A stretch of 64,000 nucleotides of DNA from Mycobacterium sp. AT1 (GCF_002043095.1 NZ_MVOC01000010.1:1-64000), one strand, 5' to 3'. Positions 1-8,830 are shown, counted from the first letter of the stretch. Made by a program: numbers and translations. Notes: generated by a model from the sequence alone, not told the origin.

Positions 1-16
1 TGCCTGGCCATTACAA

Positions 17-2032
17 CTAGATCAACCCGAGGCGACCGACAAGCTCTGCGCGCAGATTCTGGATCACGTCACGACGAGTGGCCGCATACGCCTGTGCCTC
101 GCCAGAAGCGTCTGGGTCAGACTTGAAGGTCGCGTCAAGCACCCGCTCTGCGATCGCCACTTTATCGGGGCATGCGACTTCGTTTTCAGCGCACCACTTC
201 GCGACGTCCTTCGTCCGAAGTGATGGCCCAATGTCCGCAGAGGTGATCTCAGGAGGACTCACATTCCACAATCTAAGCTCTTGATTCACAGCGGCGAGGT
301 ACGCGGCGACATCAATCAGGTCTTCCGTCTCGAGCGGCACAACTTCGTCGAGTCCATCGTCTGAGGTGGCTGCAGCGACTAGCACCACTATCTGCCCAAC
401 TGGGACGCCGCCGGCGATGAGCTTCGCTTTGTTGTCAAGCCCGCCCTGGTCACCATCTACTAAGAAGGCGACTCGCCCAGCCTCACTCTGAAGGCCAGCA
501 CACTTCGCAGCCGCTACCTCTGAAACCCCCGGCACGATCTGAAACCCCAGAGGAAGGTCTTCCTTCGATGCTTGACGCAAAAGTGTTGGCAGAATGATTG
601 CGTCTGCGGGTCCTTCGGCAATCACCGCGTGTCGACTCGGGGTGAATGAAACTGCCGCCGCACCCAGGCTTGCCAACAACGGGGAGAACCCGGCTCGGCC
701 CCCGGTGCGCCAAAAGCCGTTCACCAATTTCGAAGTCGTGTCGTCCACTGGCTCAACGACTCTGATACCGGTTCCGATATCAGGGGGCAAGCAACCAAAC
801 GAGTGAGTTGTGTAGATGACCTTTGCCGCTAGTCCCTGGTTGGCCAGCACATTGACGAGGTCAGCCTGTGCGTCATAGTGCAGATGAGTTTCTATCTCGT
901 CGACGAGAAGAATTGGTTTTCCGTCACGTCCGTTGACGAAAGCGAGTAGTGACGCGAACCAACGCATCCCATCGCTGCGCTCAGCTATTTCAGAATAACC
1001 GGCAGCACGGTTTGTCAAAGAAATAGCTTGAATCGACAAGGTCATTCCATCGAGAACAAACTGAAGCGCGACCTTTTGCTGATTCCAGTTCTGATCAAAC
1101 GCATTTCTAAGGGTGTCGTTGGCGGTCTGAACGCGAGTAGCCGAGTCCGCCCTCCGCGTCTCCTGCACCTCGCGGCGGAGCTCAATCAGATTAAGGCTCG
1201 CAAGGTTGCACAAATGATCCAGAGCAGGAGGGGGATTATCGGGGATTTGCTCCAGCTCGTACGCGCCTAGGAGCTCTCGATCGAGCTGCGTGTACAGAAG
1301 CATTTCAGGTAAACGAGAATTAATGACGGCCAAGGCTCGCCGAGTCGGATTAGGCCCGATTTCGTAGCGTTGCAATTCGCGCAGAGTTTCGATAAGTGTA
1401 CGGCGAGAAACGATCAAGTCTCGTTGTGCTTCGCCAGTGGCGGTCTTGTCGTCTGTAGCATCCTCCTCGGAGAAGCCAAAGCTCACCGCAGATAAGACCG
1501 CGACTGCATCCGTCAGTGAGGCGATGATTTCGTCAGACAGGTCGTTTACGTCTGCATTCAGGGATCTCGAAAAGTTTTCCAGGATGGTTTGATAGTTGTC
1601 ATCCTCATCGAGTGGAATGTCCGCGGTGTCTGCCTTCGATATGAAGTCAGCGATTAAGTCCGTAACAGTGTGGCGGCGCTGCCGATCGCGGACGGGGAAG
1701 CCCGGATGCAACGTCCAAGTCCGGGTGCCATTCTCATGTTTCGTCAGGACTGCGCGCTGAAGGGAGGCCGCTTCGGGAATTTCTGCCAACGCGATCTTGT
1801 CTTCGTTATCGAGTTGAAAGCCCCACACTAGTGTCGGTGACTTTCCGCTGCGGCGGTGCTCATCAGAGCGAGCAAATTCGTCGTTAGACCCCAGCATCGC
1901 GAGTCCGTCCAGGATGGAACTCTTTCCGGCCTCGTTCGGTCCGACTAGGGCGATAAGGTCGCCATGCAGCTTGACCGACGTCCGGTCGACAAATCGACGG
2001 AAGTTCTCTGCGGTGAAGGTAATCAGGCGCAC
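17..2032 (-). CDS. OLD-family ATP-dependent endonuclease (AAA ATPase + TOPRIM)
   Basis: This 671-residue protein is an SMC/RecF-like ATPase. The Walker A motif GPNEAGKSS is at residues 31-39. A Walker B-type ILLVDEIE is followed by a TTHS switch motif. A C-terminal TOPRIM domain follows, with IAEGPADA giving the conserved Glu and LVDGD giving the acidic pair. That order is typical of OLD nucleases, which are often phage-defence or DNA-repair enzymes. The start is GTG and the stop lies 16 bases from the window edge. A downstream partner such as a UvrD-like helicase (GajA/GajB arrangement) would therefore lie outside and cannot be judged. Base composition looks less GC-rich than the catabolic genes, which fits an island. 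Confidence 0.85.
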   Translation of the reverse strand: MRLITFTAENFRRFVDRTSVKLHGDLIALVGPNEAGKSSILDGLAMLGSNDEFARSDEHRRSGKSPTLVWGFQLDNEDKIALAEIPEAASLQRAVLTKHENGTRTWTLHPGFPVRDRQRRHTVTDLIADFISKADTADIPLDEDDNYQTILENFSRSLNADVNDLSDEIIASLTDAVAVLSAVSFGFSEEDATDDKTATGEAQRDLIVSRRTLIETLRELQRYEIGPNPTRRALAVINSRLPEMLLYTQLDRELLGAYELEQIPDNPPPALDHLCNLASLNLIELRREVQETRRADSATRVQTANDTLRNAFDQNWNQQKVALQFVLDGMTLSIQAISLTNRAAGYSEIAERSDGMRWFASLLAFVNGRDGKPILLVDEIETHLHYDAQADLVNVLANQGLAAKVIYTTHSFGCLPPDIGTGIRVVEPVDDTTSKLVNGFWRTGGRAGFSPLLASLGAAAVSFTPSRHAVIAEGPADAIILPTLLRQASKEDLPLGFQIVPGVSEVAAAKCAGLQSEAGRVAFLVDGDQGGLDNKAKLIAGGVPVGQIVVLVAAATSDDGLDEVVPLETEDLIDVAAYLAAVNQELRLWNVSPPEITSADIGPSLRTKDVAKWCAENEVACPDKVAIAERVLDATFKSDPDASGEAQAYAATRRDVIQNLRAELVGRLGLI

Positions 2033-2169
2033 CCAGCCACGTTAGCGCCGCGTTGCGCCGTCTTCTGCGTCGGCACGCGTCAGGCTAGAGAGTGATTTGT
2101 GAATTTCCCACGCGGTTTGGGTCCGCTCGCCGGGCGGGTCGCTTGCTCAATCGGAGCTGACGCAGTTCG

Positions 2170-2499
2170 TCATGCCGACAGCTCGACAGCGTTGTCCCCG
2201 AAGTCCGCAACTACGCGCAGGCTCCCACCCAGCGCCGCTACGTACGACTGCAAGGTGCCGAGCTCGGTGTGCGACAGGTCGCCGCTTTCGAGCTGCGACA
2301 CCCGCGCCTGCGATACACCCATGTGGGCGGCGACGTCGGCCTGACGGGCGTGCCCATGGGCCTTGCGGATGTCGGCTAGGCGTTGTGCTTGGACCGCGTC
2401 GTGCATATCCTTGCGCGCTGCGTCGGCGAGCGCCGGATCTACCCGGCCCTGGGTGACCGCGTCTGCGCGAACGTCACGCCAGTTGCGTGCCATGGTCAT
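2170..2499 (-). CDS. HigA-like XRE-family antitoxin
   Basis: This 109-residue protein has a helix-turn-helix of the XRE type around residues 50-80 (ADVAAHMGVSQARVSQLE). Its N-terminal segment is typical of antitoxins encoded after HigB-type toxins. Its start overlaps the toxin stop by 4 bp, so the two are translationally coupled with the toxin first, the usual HigBA order. It should bind both the toxin and the shared promoter and so repress the pair. The function is inferred from family and context. Confidence 0.8.
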   Translation of the reverse strand: MTMARNWRDVRADAVTQGRVDPALADAARKDMHDAVQAQRLADIRKAHGHARQADVAAHMGVSQARVSQLESGDLSHTELGTLQSYVAALGGSLRVVADFGDNAVELSA

Positions 2500-2849
2500 T
2501 CACCTTCCTGGATCGTGGCCAGCCAGTTCTCGTACCGTCGCTCAGCCACGGGAATGTTCCTGTCGTACCAGCGCTTCCAGTTCCCGTCCTTGTCTCCGCC
2601 GAGCAACAGGATCGCCTGTCGGAGCGGATCGAAGATGAACAGGATACGGATGCTGGTGCCTGCGGGCCGCAGTTCTTTCATGCTGTGGAACCGCGATCCG
2701 CTGACCTTGTCCACCGTTGGGCGGCCCAACGTCGGGCCTTCCACTTCGAGCAGGTCGATCGCGCCGGTCACCGCGGCCGTCGCGCTCGCGTCGAGCGTGA
2801 AGTACCAATGCTCGACTTCTTCCGTCAGGATGACGTCCCACGTCGTCAC
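2496..2849 (-). CDS. HigB/RelE-type toxin (Gp49-like)
   Basis: This 117-residue protein belongs to the phage-derived Gp49-like/HigB family of ribosome-dependent mRNA interferases. The visible family pattern is MKELRPAGTSIRILFIFDP followed by ILLLGGDKDGNWKRWY. It begins at a GTG preceded by a GGAG ribosome site about ten bases upstream. The stop overlaps the antitoxin start. A TATAAT hexamer lies 18 bases before the start codon on the same strand. The pair sits in the island that ends at the tRNA remnant near 5.3 kb, where TA modules commonly stabilise elements. Confidence 0.8.
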   Translation of the reverse strand: MTTWDVILTEEVEHWYFTLDASATAAVTGAIDLLEVEGPTLGRPTVDKVSGSRFHSMKELRPAGTSIRILFIFDPLRQAILLLGGDKDGNWKRWYDRNIPVAERRYENWLATIQEGE

Positions 2850-2866
2850 TGTAATATAACTCCTGC

Positions 2867-2872
2867 ATTATA
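2867..2872 (-). promoter_or_regulatory. -10 hexamer of the toxin-antitoxin promoter
   Basis: A consensus TATAAT on the minus strand lies just upstream of the AGGAG ribosome site of the toxin gene. The sequence around it is AT-rich compared with the neighbourhood. No good -35 hexamer is visible at the usual distance. Confidence 0.5.
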
Positions 2873-2879
2873 TGCAACG

Positions 2880-3245
2880 GGTTGATGAGCCGAGGCTCAG
2901 TCGTCGAGATCGCCCCTGTGCGTTGCGCGATCAACTCGGTCAAAAGTGAAGTGCCGATGCCCCTTCCGCGCATCTGCGGCACGACAGCAAGACAAATCTC
3001 CGGTAGGGCGGCGGCGTTGGCGTCGACCTTTAGTGGTGGGTCGTGGCAAAAAAGTCCGTACCGCGCCGAGGCATAACCGCGCCAGTATCGGCGGCAACGA
3101 TGGCCCTACCGCCAACGACCGATACGAGGCTGAGAACTTCTTCGGAGTCTGCGGCGGGAAGGGGTCGATCTTCAATCACGCAGGCGTAGCGGGCCATCTC
3201 GACGAAGAAGGCTCCGTCCGCAGTGATGGCAAGCCGTAGCTGCAC
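2880..3245 (-). pseudogene. GNAT-family N-acetyltransferase, frameshifted and truncated
   Basis: The N-terminal part (3030-3245, MQLRLAITADGAFFVEMARY...) runs to a stop after about 71 codons. The acetyl-CoA-binding motif A appears in another frame just downstream, as LPEICLAVVPQMRGRGIG and TSLLTELIAQ. The sequence then loses family resemblance around 2890, where the promoter of the toxin gene begins. An internal deletion or frameshift near 3030-3045 and a missing C-terminus make it non-functional. It looks like a chromosomal gene broken by insertion of the toxin-antitoxin module. Confidence 0.6.
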
Positions 3246-3316
3246 GTTCGGTCCGACGACACCGTGAAATCATCACAGGATGCTTGAATACTAGCGAGGC
3301 ATTTGACGCTTGTGGG

Positions 3317-4981
3317 TCACCACCCCGCTGCGTAATCGGGGTCTCGGTCTAGCTCCACTGGCCGCCAGGTTGGCCGCCAGTACGCCTCACGCTCGGCAGC
3401 GTATTGCCGGTTGCGCGCCAGGTTTTCATCGATGACGCGTTGCCGTTCGAAGGCTTTGAGTTCTGCGTCGCGAATCGCGGCGTCGAGTCGGGCCGATGCT
3501 TGCTCGATCGGGAGCATCGGGACGCCGAGTTTGCGGGCCGAGTTGTGCTTCGCGTCGGTCGCATCCGGCGTCTCGGTCGCCATCCACACCACCGTCTTCG
3601 TGACGTTGACCGCCAACTTTGCGCCGTAAGACTCTGCGCGTTTGCACAGCAGCTCGAAGTCCGCGCCATCGCCGACTACCGCGACACGGAGGCTGCGCAG
3701 ATATCTGGCTTCGGATGCGGGCTCGGGTTCTGAACACGCGTCGATCGCTTGGTGCAGCTCAGTAGCGAGCTGGGACAGTCCAAGTGCATCGGCGAGTAGA
3801 AACATTTCTCGACGCCGAACCGGCGACAACACTGTCCAGTCGGCGTCCCGCTCATCGCGGAACGTTGTGTCCCAGGCTTCTCGATGCAGATCGCGCAGCT
3901 GGTTGCCGGTGAGCCGCGTACGGCAGGCTTGATCGGTAAGAGAACTGGCCTCTTCGTAGGTCAGCAGTCCGTCCTCTACTGATTCGGCGAGCAGCGCGAG
4001 ATACTTCTCGACTTCGACGGGATCGCCCTCGCGATTCCGGGACGACTGGGGGAACGAAGCCAGAAGTTCCGCGACTGAAGAACCGGCCAAGGGCACTGGC
4101 CGGCATCGGATCTTGCACTCACACGGAGCGACTGTCGCCACCGCCGTCGGTGGGGCGATGCTGAAGTTCAAGGGTTGGGGCGAACTGCGGAGAAGCCAGA
4201 GCAGGATCTCTCGGATGGATCTCGCGTCACCCAAGGCGGTGTGCTTGTTCGTGGGAAACTCGCCTGTGGCCGTCTTGTACATCACAGTCAGGCTGAAGGC
4301 GCGACCGTCGAGTTGTCGTCGAGAGGTCTGCAATGTGCACACGCCGATGGTCGCAGGGAGCGAGAGCTTTTCGCGGCGTGCTGCAGCGGTCAGGAATCCT
4401 TCCTCGAACTCGAAGTTGTGCGCGACCAGAACGGTTCCGGCCATGAAGGCGAATGCTTCACGAAGTGCGTCGATGGTTTGAGGCGCGCCGATGAGGTCGG
4501 CGTCGTCGATTTGATGGACGTCGCGCGCCTCGCGGGGTGAGCCGGGATTGTTTACGAGAGTGGCGAATTCGTCGATGACAGTGCCATCGGCGGTGAACTT
4601 GACCATGCCGATTTCGACGATGCGGTCGAGGTCGGGATCCAAGCCGGTGGTCTCGAGATCGATCGCAGTGAACACGGCGTTTGAAGTGGGGTAGCCCGTG
4701 GTGCGTCTGGTGAGTACTGCCTGTCGAATGCCTATATCTCGCGAGGATGCCGGCGGCCTCGGTTGCGGAGCGGCGAAATAAGTCTGTGGCCGTTGCGTCT
4801 GCGTCACGGGCCGTCCGGCGGACTGCTCAGAAGGCGGTGGGGCTGCGGTCTTGTCTTTCGAGTACTTGTTGAAGAAGTAGACCGCGGCACCGATTGCTCC
4901 GATGATCGCGAGAACCCACCAGTACTTGATCAGTAGACCCACAACGACGAGTACAGCGACAAGAACGCCAAAACCTTGCAT
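3317..4981 (-). CDS. Membrane-anchored DEDDh 3'-5' exonuclease with C-terminal BRCT domain
   Basis: This 554-residue protein starts with two hydrophobic segments (about residues 5-37) and a proline-rich linker. A DnaQ-type exonuclease domain follows. Its acidic motif DLETTG is at residues 108-113, motif II AHNFEFE is around 187-193, and H247 and D252 in HTALGD form the ExoIII motif of the DEDDh subclass. After a helical middle region a BRCT-like domain (SLRVAVVGDGADFELL through KLGVPMLP) lies near residues 440-520. The exonuclease/BRCT pairing also occurs in actinobacterial DNA-processing proteins. The membrane anchor is unusual for a repair enzyme and could suit a nucleic-acid defence role, which is inference. 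Confidence 0.8.
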   Translation of the reverse strand: MQGFGVLVAVLVVVGLLIKYWWVLAIIGAIGAAVYFFNKYSKDKTAAPPPSEQSAGRPVTQTQRPQTYFAAPQPRPPASSRDIGIRQAVLTRRTTGYPTSNAVFTAIDLETTGLDPDLDRIVEIGMVKFTADGTVIDEFATLVNNPGSPREARDVHQIDDADLIGAPQTIDALREAFAFMAGTVLVAHNFEFEEGFLTAAARREKLSLPATIGVCTLQTSRRQLDGRAFSLTVMYKTATGEFPTNKHTALGDARSIREILLWLLRSSPQPLNFSIAPPTAVATVAPCECKIRCRPVPLAGSSVAELLASFPQSSRNREGDPVEVEKYLALLAESVEDGLLTYEEASSLTDQACRTRLTGNQLRDLHREAWDTTFRDERDADWTVLSPVRRREMFLLADALGLSQLATELHQAIDACSEPEPASEARYLRSLRVAVVGDGADFELLCKRAESYGAKLAVNVTKTVVWMATETPDATDAKHNSARKLGVPMLPIEQASARLDAAIRDAELKAFERQRVIDENLARNRQYAAEREAYWRPTWRPVELDRDPDYAAGW

Positions 4982-5270
4982 TGAACCCCCAAGAACAACA
5001 AGCCCCTATGCCGGCTCGACGATGCGACGGTACTGCTGTGCACTGACAGGCAGGCTGGATTCGGTCCGATCCGCTGGCGCCCCGAGGTTCCGTCCGCACT
5101 TGCAACAACCCGCGGAGGCAGTCGCAGTTTAGGAACCGATTTGGGAACGAAACTCTGCGCAACGGCTTGAACACACTGCGACGGGAGGATGCGGGACGTA
5201 CGGGGCGCGTGGTCTGAACTGCATATATGCCACACGTCGGACATTGCAAAGTTTCCGGTACCTGGCGCAA

Positions 5271-5308
5271 AACCCAGAGGTCGCAGGTTCGAATCCTGTC
5301 CCCGCTAC
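5271..5308 (+). other. 3' half of tRNA-fMet: probable attachment site (right end of island)
   Basis: The segment contains the 3' anticodon-stem strand CCCAG, a five-base variable loop AGGTC, a T-arm GCAGG-TTCGAAT-CCTGT and an acceptor strand CCCCGCT followed by A. Recalled mycobacterial initiator tRNA has the same 3' half. The 5' half is not intact. Only a degenerate trace (CCGGTA, CTGG) precedes it, so the gene cannot be functional. A perfect terminator follows directly, as expected for the native chromosomal side. It is best read as the attR left when an element integrated into the tRNA 3' end, with the reconstituted tRNA lying off-window to the left. Confidence 0.65.
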
Positions 5309-5316
5309 TAGGTAAA

Positions 5317-5348
5317 CGGCTCCCGGAGATTTTTCCGGGAGCCGTTTT
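5317..5348 (+). terminator. Rho-independent terminator behind the tRNA remnant
   Basis: A perfect 11-bp stem (CGGCTCCCGGA / TCCGGGAGCCG) with a 6-base loop is followed by TTTT. It lies nine bases after the tRNA remnant and was presumably the terminator of the original tRNA gene. Confidence 0.85.
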
Positions 5349-5520
5349 CATGCCGCTCGTGACCACATGGCGAATATCGGCACCGCTGGCGGTTTCGGGA
5401 AGCGGATTGCGGTGCTCGAAGCCGAATGACGGCTGGGTGGTCCCGCGGCTCACAGACTCAAGACGTGCTCCGGGCCCCAGGTGCCGTGGATGGAGTGCAG
5501 GCGCAGCGGGAGCGCGTCCC

Positions 5521-5715
5521 AAGGACGACGATCTGCGCGAAACCTTGTTGGCGTACCTCGCCTCCGCGCGAGGCCCCCGGGCTGTCTCGGAGAAGCTGCA
5601 CATCGCCCCGAATCCCGCGGCCTATCGGGTCAAGCAGGCTCAGCGATTGCTGCCGGCGCGCACCGACGGCAATCCGCTCGAGGTGATGCTGGCGCTGTTC
5701 CTTGCGCGCTACTGG
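5521..5715 (+). pseudogene. PucR-family regulator, C-terminal HTH fragment
   Basis: About 65 codons match the C-terminal helix-turn-helix of PucR/CdaR regulators: LRETLLAYLASARGPRAVSE, then LHIAPNPAAYRVKQAQRLL and LEVMLALFLARYW. The usual NTV-YR recognition motif is altered to NPAAYR. No effector domain precedes it and the frame is continuous only with tRNA-derived and unrelated sequence. It is a leftover tail of a regulator whose body was probably removed during island insertion or deletion. Confidence 0.55.
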
Positions 5716-5833
5716 TTGAACCGAGTGCCTAGCCGGCCGGTCGTTTGGAGCCGTTGGGCTCCGGGCGATTTGGCAATTTCTCATGGGGTTGAGGATCACG
5801 TCGCCCGAGACTTCATGGGTTCGCTTGCTGCCC

Positions 5834-7003
5834 TCACAGCCCAAGGTCTTTGCCGATGATCTCCTTCATGATCTCGGTGGTCCCGCCGTAGATGGTTTGG
5901 ATGCGTGAATCGACGAACGCGCGGCTGACCTCGTATTCGCGCATGTAGCCGTAGCCGCCGTGCAGCTGCAGGCAACGGTCGGCAACACGGACCTGCAGTT
6001 CGGTGGTCCACCACTTGGCTTTGGCCGCCCGGGTGGGGGTGAGTTCGCCACGGGAGTGCAATTCGACGCAGTGGTCGACGAACACCCGCGCGATGTCCAG
6101 TTCGGTGGCGAGCTCGGCCAGCAGGAATCGATTGTGCTGAAAACTGCCGATGGGTTTACCGAATGCACGCCGTGCAGTGACGTATTCCAAGGTGCGGCTG
6201 AGGTTTCCCTCGGCGGCACCGACGGCGGTCGTGGCCAGCGAAAGACGTTCTCGTGGGAGGTTTCTCATCAGCTGATAGAAGCCGGTCCCCTCCTCGCCGA
6301 GCAGATTGGCGACGGGCACTCGGGCGTCAGTGAAGCTCAGTTCGCTGGTGTCCTGGCTGTGCAACCCCAGCTTTTCGAGGTTGCGTCCCTTGCTAAAGCC
6401 TGGGGTGTCCGCCTCGACCACGATCAGCGAAAGCCCCTTGTGCCGTTCGTCGCTGGTGCGTGCCGCGACGATGACGAGGTCGCAATTCTGACCGTTTGAG
6501 ATGAACGTCTTGGCGCCATCGAGAACGTAGTGATCGCCATCCCGGGTTGCTCGAGTGGAGATGCTGGACAGGTCACTGCCGGTTCCCGGTTCCGTCATCG
6601 CGATTGCGGCGATCAGCTCTCCGGACGTCAGGCCGGGAAGCCAGCGACGCTTCTGCTCGTCGTTGGTCAGATCGGTGAGGTAGGGCCCGACGACGTCGTT
6701 CTGCAGGGCGATGCCAAGCCCGACACCGGCGAACCCGGATCGACCGAACTCTTCGTTGACGATGGCATTGAAGCGAAAGTCGTCGATGCCTGCGCCGCCG
6801 AATTCGTCTGGGGTGGCGAATAGCAACAGACCGTGTGTACCCGCTTCGGTGAACATCGAACGTTCGACCTTGTGGTCGGCTTCCCACTTCTCGAAGTTGG
6901 GCGCCACCGACTTCTCGATGAATTGGGCGACGGTGCCACGGAATTGGTGGTGATCGTCGTTGAACAACGATCGATATGCGTCTGCGCCGAAAGTGGTTGT
7001 CAT
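5834..7003 (-). CDS. Acyl-CoA dehydrogenase
   Basis: This 389-residue FAD enzyme has the family pattern in order: an N-terminal helical domain, AMTEPGTGSDL near the flavin-binding strand, and a C-terminal LQLHGGYGYMREYEVSRA with IYGGTTEIMKEII close to the end. It oxidises an acyl-CoA to the trans-2-enoyl-CoA. The ATG at 7003 is chosen over upstream in-frame codons because the alignable family sequence (MTTTFGADAYRSLF) begins there. It follows the acyl-CoA synthetase gene by 20 bp, so activation and dehydrogenation are co-transcribed. Confidence 0.9.
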   Translation of the reverse strand: MTTTFGADAYRSLFNDDHHQFRGTVAQFIEKSVAPNFEKWEADHKVERSMFTEAGTHGLLLFATPDEFGGAGIDDFRFNAIVNEEFGRSGFAGVGLGIALQNDVVGPYLTDLTNDEQKRRWLPGLTSGELIAAIAMTEPGTGSDLSSISTRATRDGDHYVLDGAKTFISNGQNCDLVIVAARTSDERHKGLSLIVVEADTPGFSKGRNLEKLGLHSQDTSELSFTDARVPVANLLGEEGTGFYQLMRNLPRERLSLATTAVGAAEGNLSRTLEYVTARRAFGKPIGSFQHNRFLLAELATELDIARVFVDHCVELHSRGELTPTRAAKAKWWTTELQVRVADRCLQLHGGYGYMREYEVSRAFVDSRIQTIYGGTTEIMKEIIGKDLGL

Positions 7004-7023
7004 GGATTGCTTTCGAATCGTAG

Positions 7024-8661
7024 TTAGGGTCTTGCCGGGATGAATCGGGTGCTGGTGGCGGTCGCGAGGTCGGTCAGTTCCTGCAGTCCGAACTTCTGGA
7101 CCTTGCCACTGGCTGACGTCGGAATTCGTTTGACCACATGCCATTCGGTCGGAAGTTTGGCCTTGGCCAGACCCAGTTCGTCAAGGTGGCTAAGGAACGT
7201 TTCCGGGCCGTTCCACGGCACGCCCGGGCGCAAGGCAATCCAGGCGCCGACGGCTTCGCCGAATCGCGCATCCGGAATCGCGCATACCGCCGCTGAGTCC
7301 ACGTCGCGATGCCCGAGTAGGGCTTGCTCGATGTCCTGAGTGGAGAACTTCTCCCCGCCGCGGTTGACGATGTCTTTGCTGCGTCCTGTCATTCGCACCC
7401 ATCCGTCGGACACCACTCCGATGTCGCCGGGGTAGAACCAGCCGTCCTCGTCGAACTGTGCTGCCGTTGCGGCCGGATCGGTGTATCCGTCGAATAGTTG
7501 CGCACCGCGGATGCGCAATTCGCCCTCGGCGCCGTCCGGCAGAGGGCGCCGACGTTCGTCTGATGCCTCGATCTCCATGCCTGGCAGCACTCGTCCGTCC
7601 CAATCGGCGCGCATGTCCAGGGGGTCGCTACGCCTGGCGCCGGTGCAGATTCCGGCGGTCTCGGTCATCCCGTAATTGCGGGTGGCGTGCACGCCGACGT
7701 CCTCGGCGTCGCGAATCAGCTCCCGCGGAATGGCAGCCCCGGCGCACAGATAGTTCGTGAGTCGATGCACCGGTGAATTACCCGCTGCATATCGGGTCAC
7801 GAGGTCTCGGAGGAAGACGGTGGCGCCCATCATCATGGTGACCCGTTCGTCCTCGATGACGCCCACGGCCTGATCCGGATTCCACCCGGGCAGAATGACC
7901 GATCGGGCGCCCAAGAAGGCCGGCAGTATCAGCCCGGCGACGAATCCGCCGAGATGTGACAGCGGAGTTCCGGCGGCGACGACCGAGCGATCGTCGAGAT
8001 CTGCCACTGCTGTCATGTTGCGGAGGTGGGCAAACAGAGCGCGGGAGGTCAGCAGCGCGCCCTTGGGGGCCGACGTGGTGCCCGAGGTGTAGAGGATCAG
8101 TGCGGGCTCGTCGGCGTCAACCGGCTCGGGAAGCACGAGATGTCCACGCGGACAATCTGATACCGAATCAGGAATCTGAGTCCATCCGGCGGCGCTACCG
8201 CCCACCACGATTTTCAGGGTTGGCTCATGGCCCAATTCGCCGAGAAGCCGGTCGATCTCGGCGGTGGGAGTGCGATCGCCCAGGGTGTGTGCCACGGCGA
8301 CCACCGCCGGCCGTACGTCGGCGATGATCTGCCGCGTCTCGTGCTGTCGATAGATGGGAATGACCGGGACGTCGATCGCGCCGATTCGGAAGGCCGCGAT
8401 CTGCAAGACCAGCGTCTCCAGCCTGTTCGGAAGTTGCACGAGGATTCGGTCGCCTCGCACCACCCCCTGCGCAACCATGTGTTCGGCCACCGACGTGACC
8501 CACGCTGCGAAATCTCGGTAACTGATCCGGCGGTCCTCGAATCGGAAGAGTTCGCGATCCGGGAACTGTGCGGCGCGATCGTCGATCAGATCACCGATTC
8601 GGTCCGAGGTCCACAATCCCGTTGTCTGGTAAAGCTGTTCACGCGTCGCCGAGTCATTCAT
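7024..8661 (-). CDS. Acyl-CoA synthetase (AMP-forming)
   Basis: This 545-residue member of the ANL superfamily carries the AMP-binding loop LILYTSGTTSAPKGAL, the motif RNYGMTE, and the hinge and C-terminal lysine region TGRSKDIVNRGGEKFS and SGKVQKFGLQEL. It ligates CoA to a carboxylic acid using ATP. The length fits cyclohexanecarboxylate or medium-chain ligases, but the substrate cannot be read from sequence. The start is taken at ATG 8661. It is transcribed divergently from the hydratase operon across a 169-bp promoter region. Confidence 0.88.
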   Translation of the reverse strand: MNDSATREQLYQTTGLWTSDRIGDLIDDRAAQFPDRELFRFEDRRISYRDFAAWVTSVAEHMVAQGVVRGDRILVQLPNRLETLVLQIAAFRIGAIDVPVIPIYRQHETRQIIADVRPAVVAVAHTLGDRTPTAEIDRLLGELGHEPTLKIVVGGSAAGWTQIPDSVSDCPRGHLVLPEPVDADEPALILYTSGTTSAPKGALLTSRALFAHLRNMTAVADLDDRSVVAAGTPLSHLGGFVAGLILPAFLGARSVILPGWNPDQAVGVIEDERVTMMMGATVFLRDLVTRYAAGNSPVHRLTNYLCAGAAIPRELIRDAEDVGVHATRNYGMTETAGICTGARRSDPLDMRADWDGRVLPGMEIEASDERRRPLPDGAEGELRIRGAQLFDGYTDPAATAAQFDEDGWFYPGDIGVVSDGWVRMTGRSKDIVNRGGEKFSTQDIEQALLGHRDVDSAAVCAIPDARFGEAVGAWIALRPGVPWNGPETFLSHLDELGLAKAKLPTEWHVVKRIPTSASGKVQKFGLQELTDLATATSTRFIPARP

Positions 8662-8728
8662 GGCCGGAATCCTCGAGTTGGGGGCACCTGCGTTCGCTCT
8701 GAAGAAACCGTACATCGCGTTCGACTTC

Positions 8729-8757
8729 TTGACAAAGAAACCCGAACATCGTGTACT
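8729..8757 (+). promoter_or_regulatory. Putative promoter of the hydratase/P450 operon
   Basis: TTGACA (8729-8734), a 17-base spacer and TGTACT (8752-8757) give a good sigma-70-like pair about 75 bases before the GTG at 8831. The region also holds the divergent start of the acyl-CoA synthetase, so the TetR protein encoded at 10.2 kb may act here. I did not find a convincing TetR palindrome. Confidence 0.4.
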
Positions 8758-8830
8758 AGTTTATGCGGTGCGGGGCCTGCGGGAATCGGGCCCGACGCAC
8801 CGCCGCCAACCACCGTCAGTGAGGACACCC

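Noticed and set aside
5227..5859. 210-codon frame through the tRNA remnant
   Set aside because: It starts upstream of the tRNA half and translates tRNA and terminator sequence; only the PucR-like part is meaningful.
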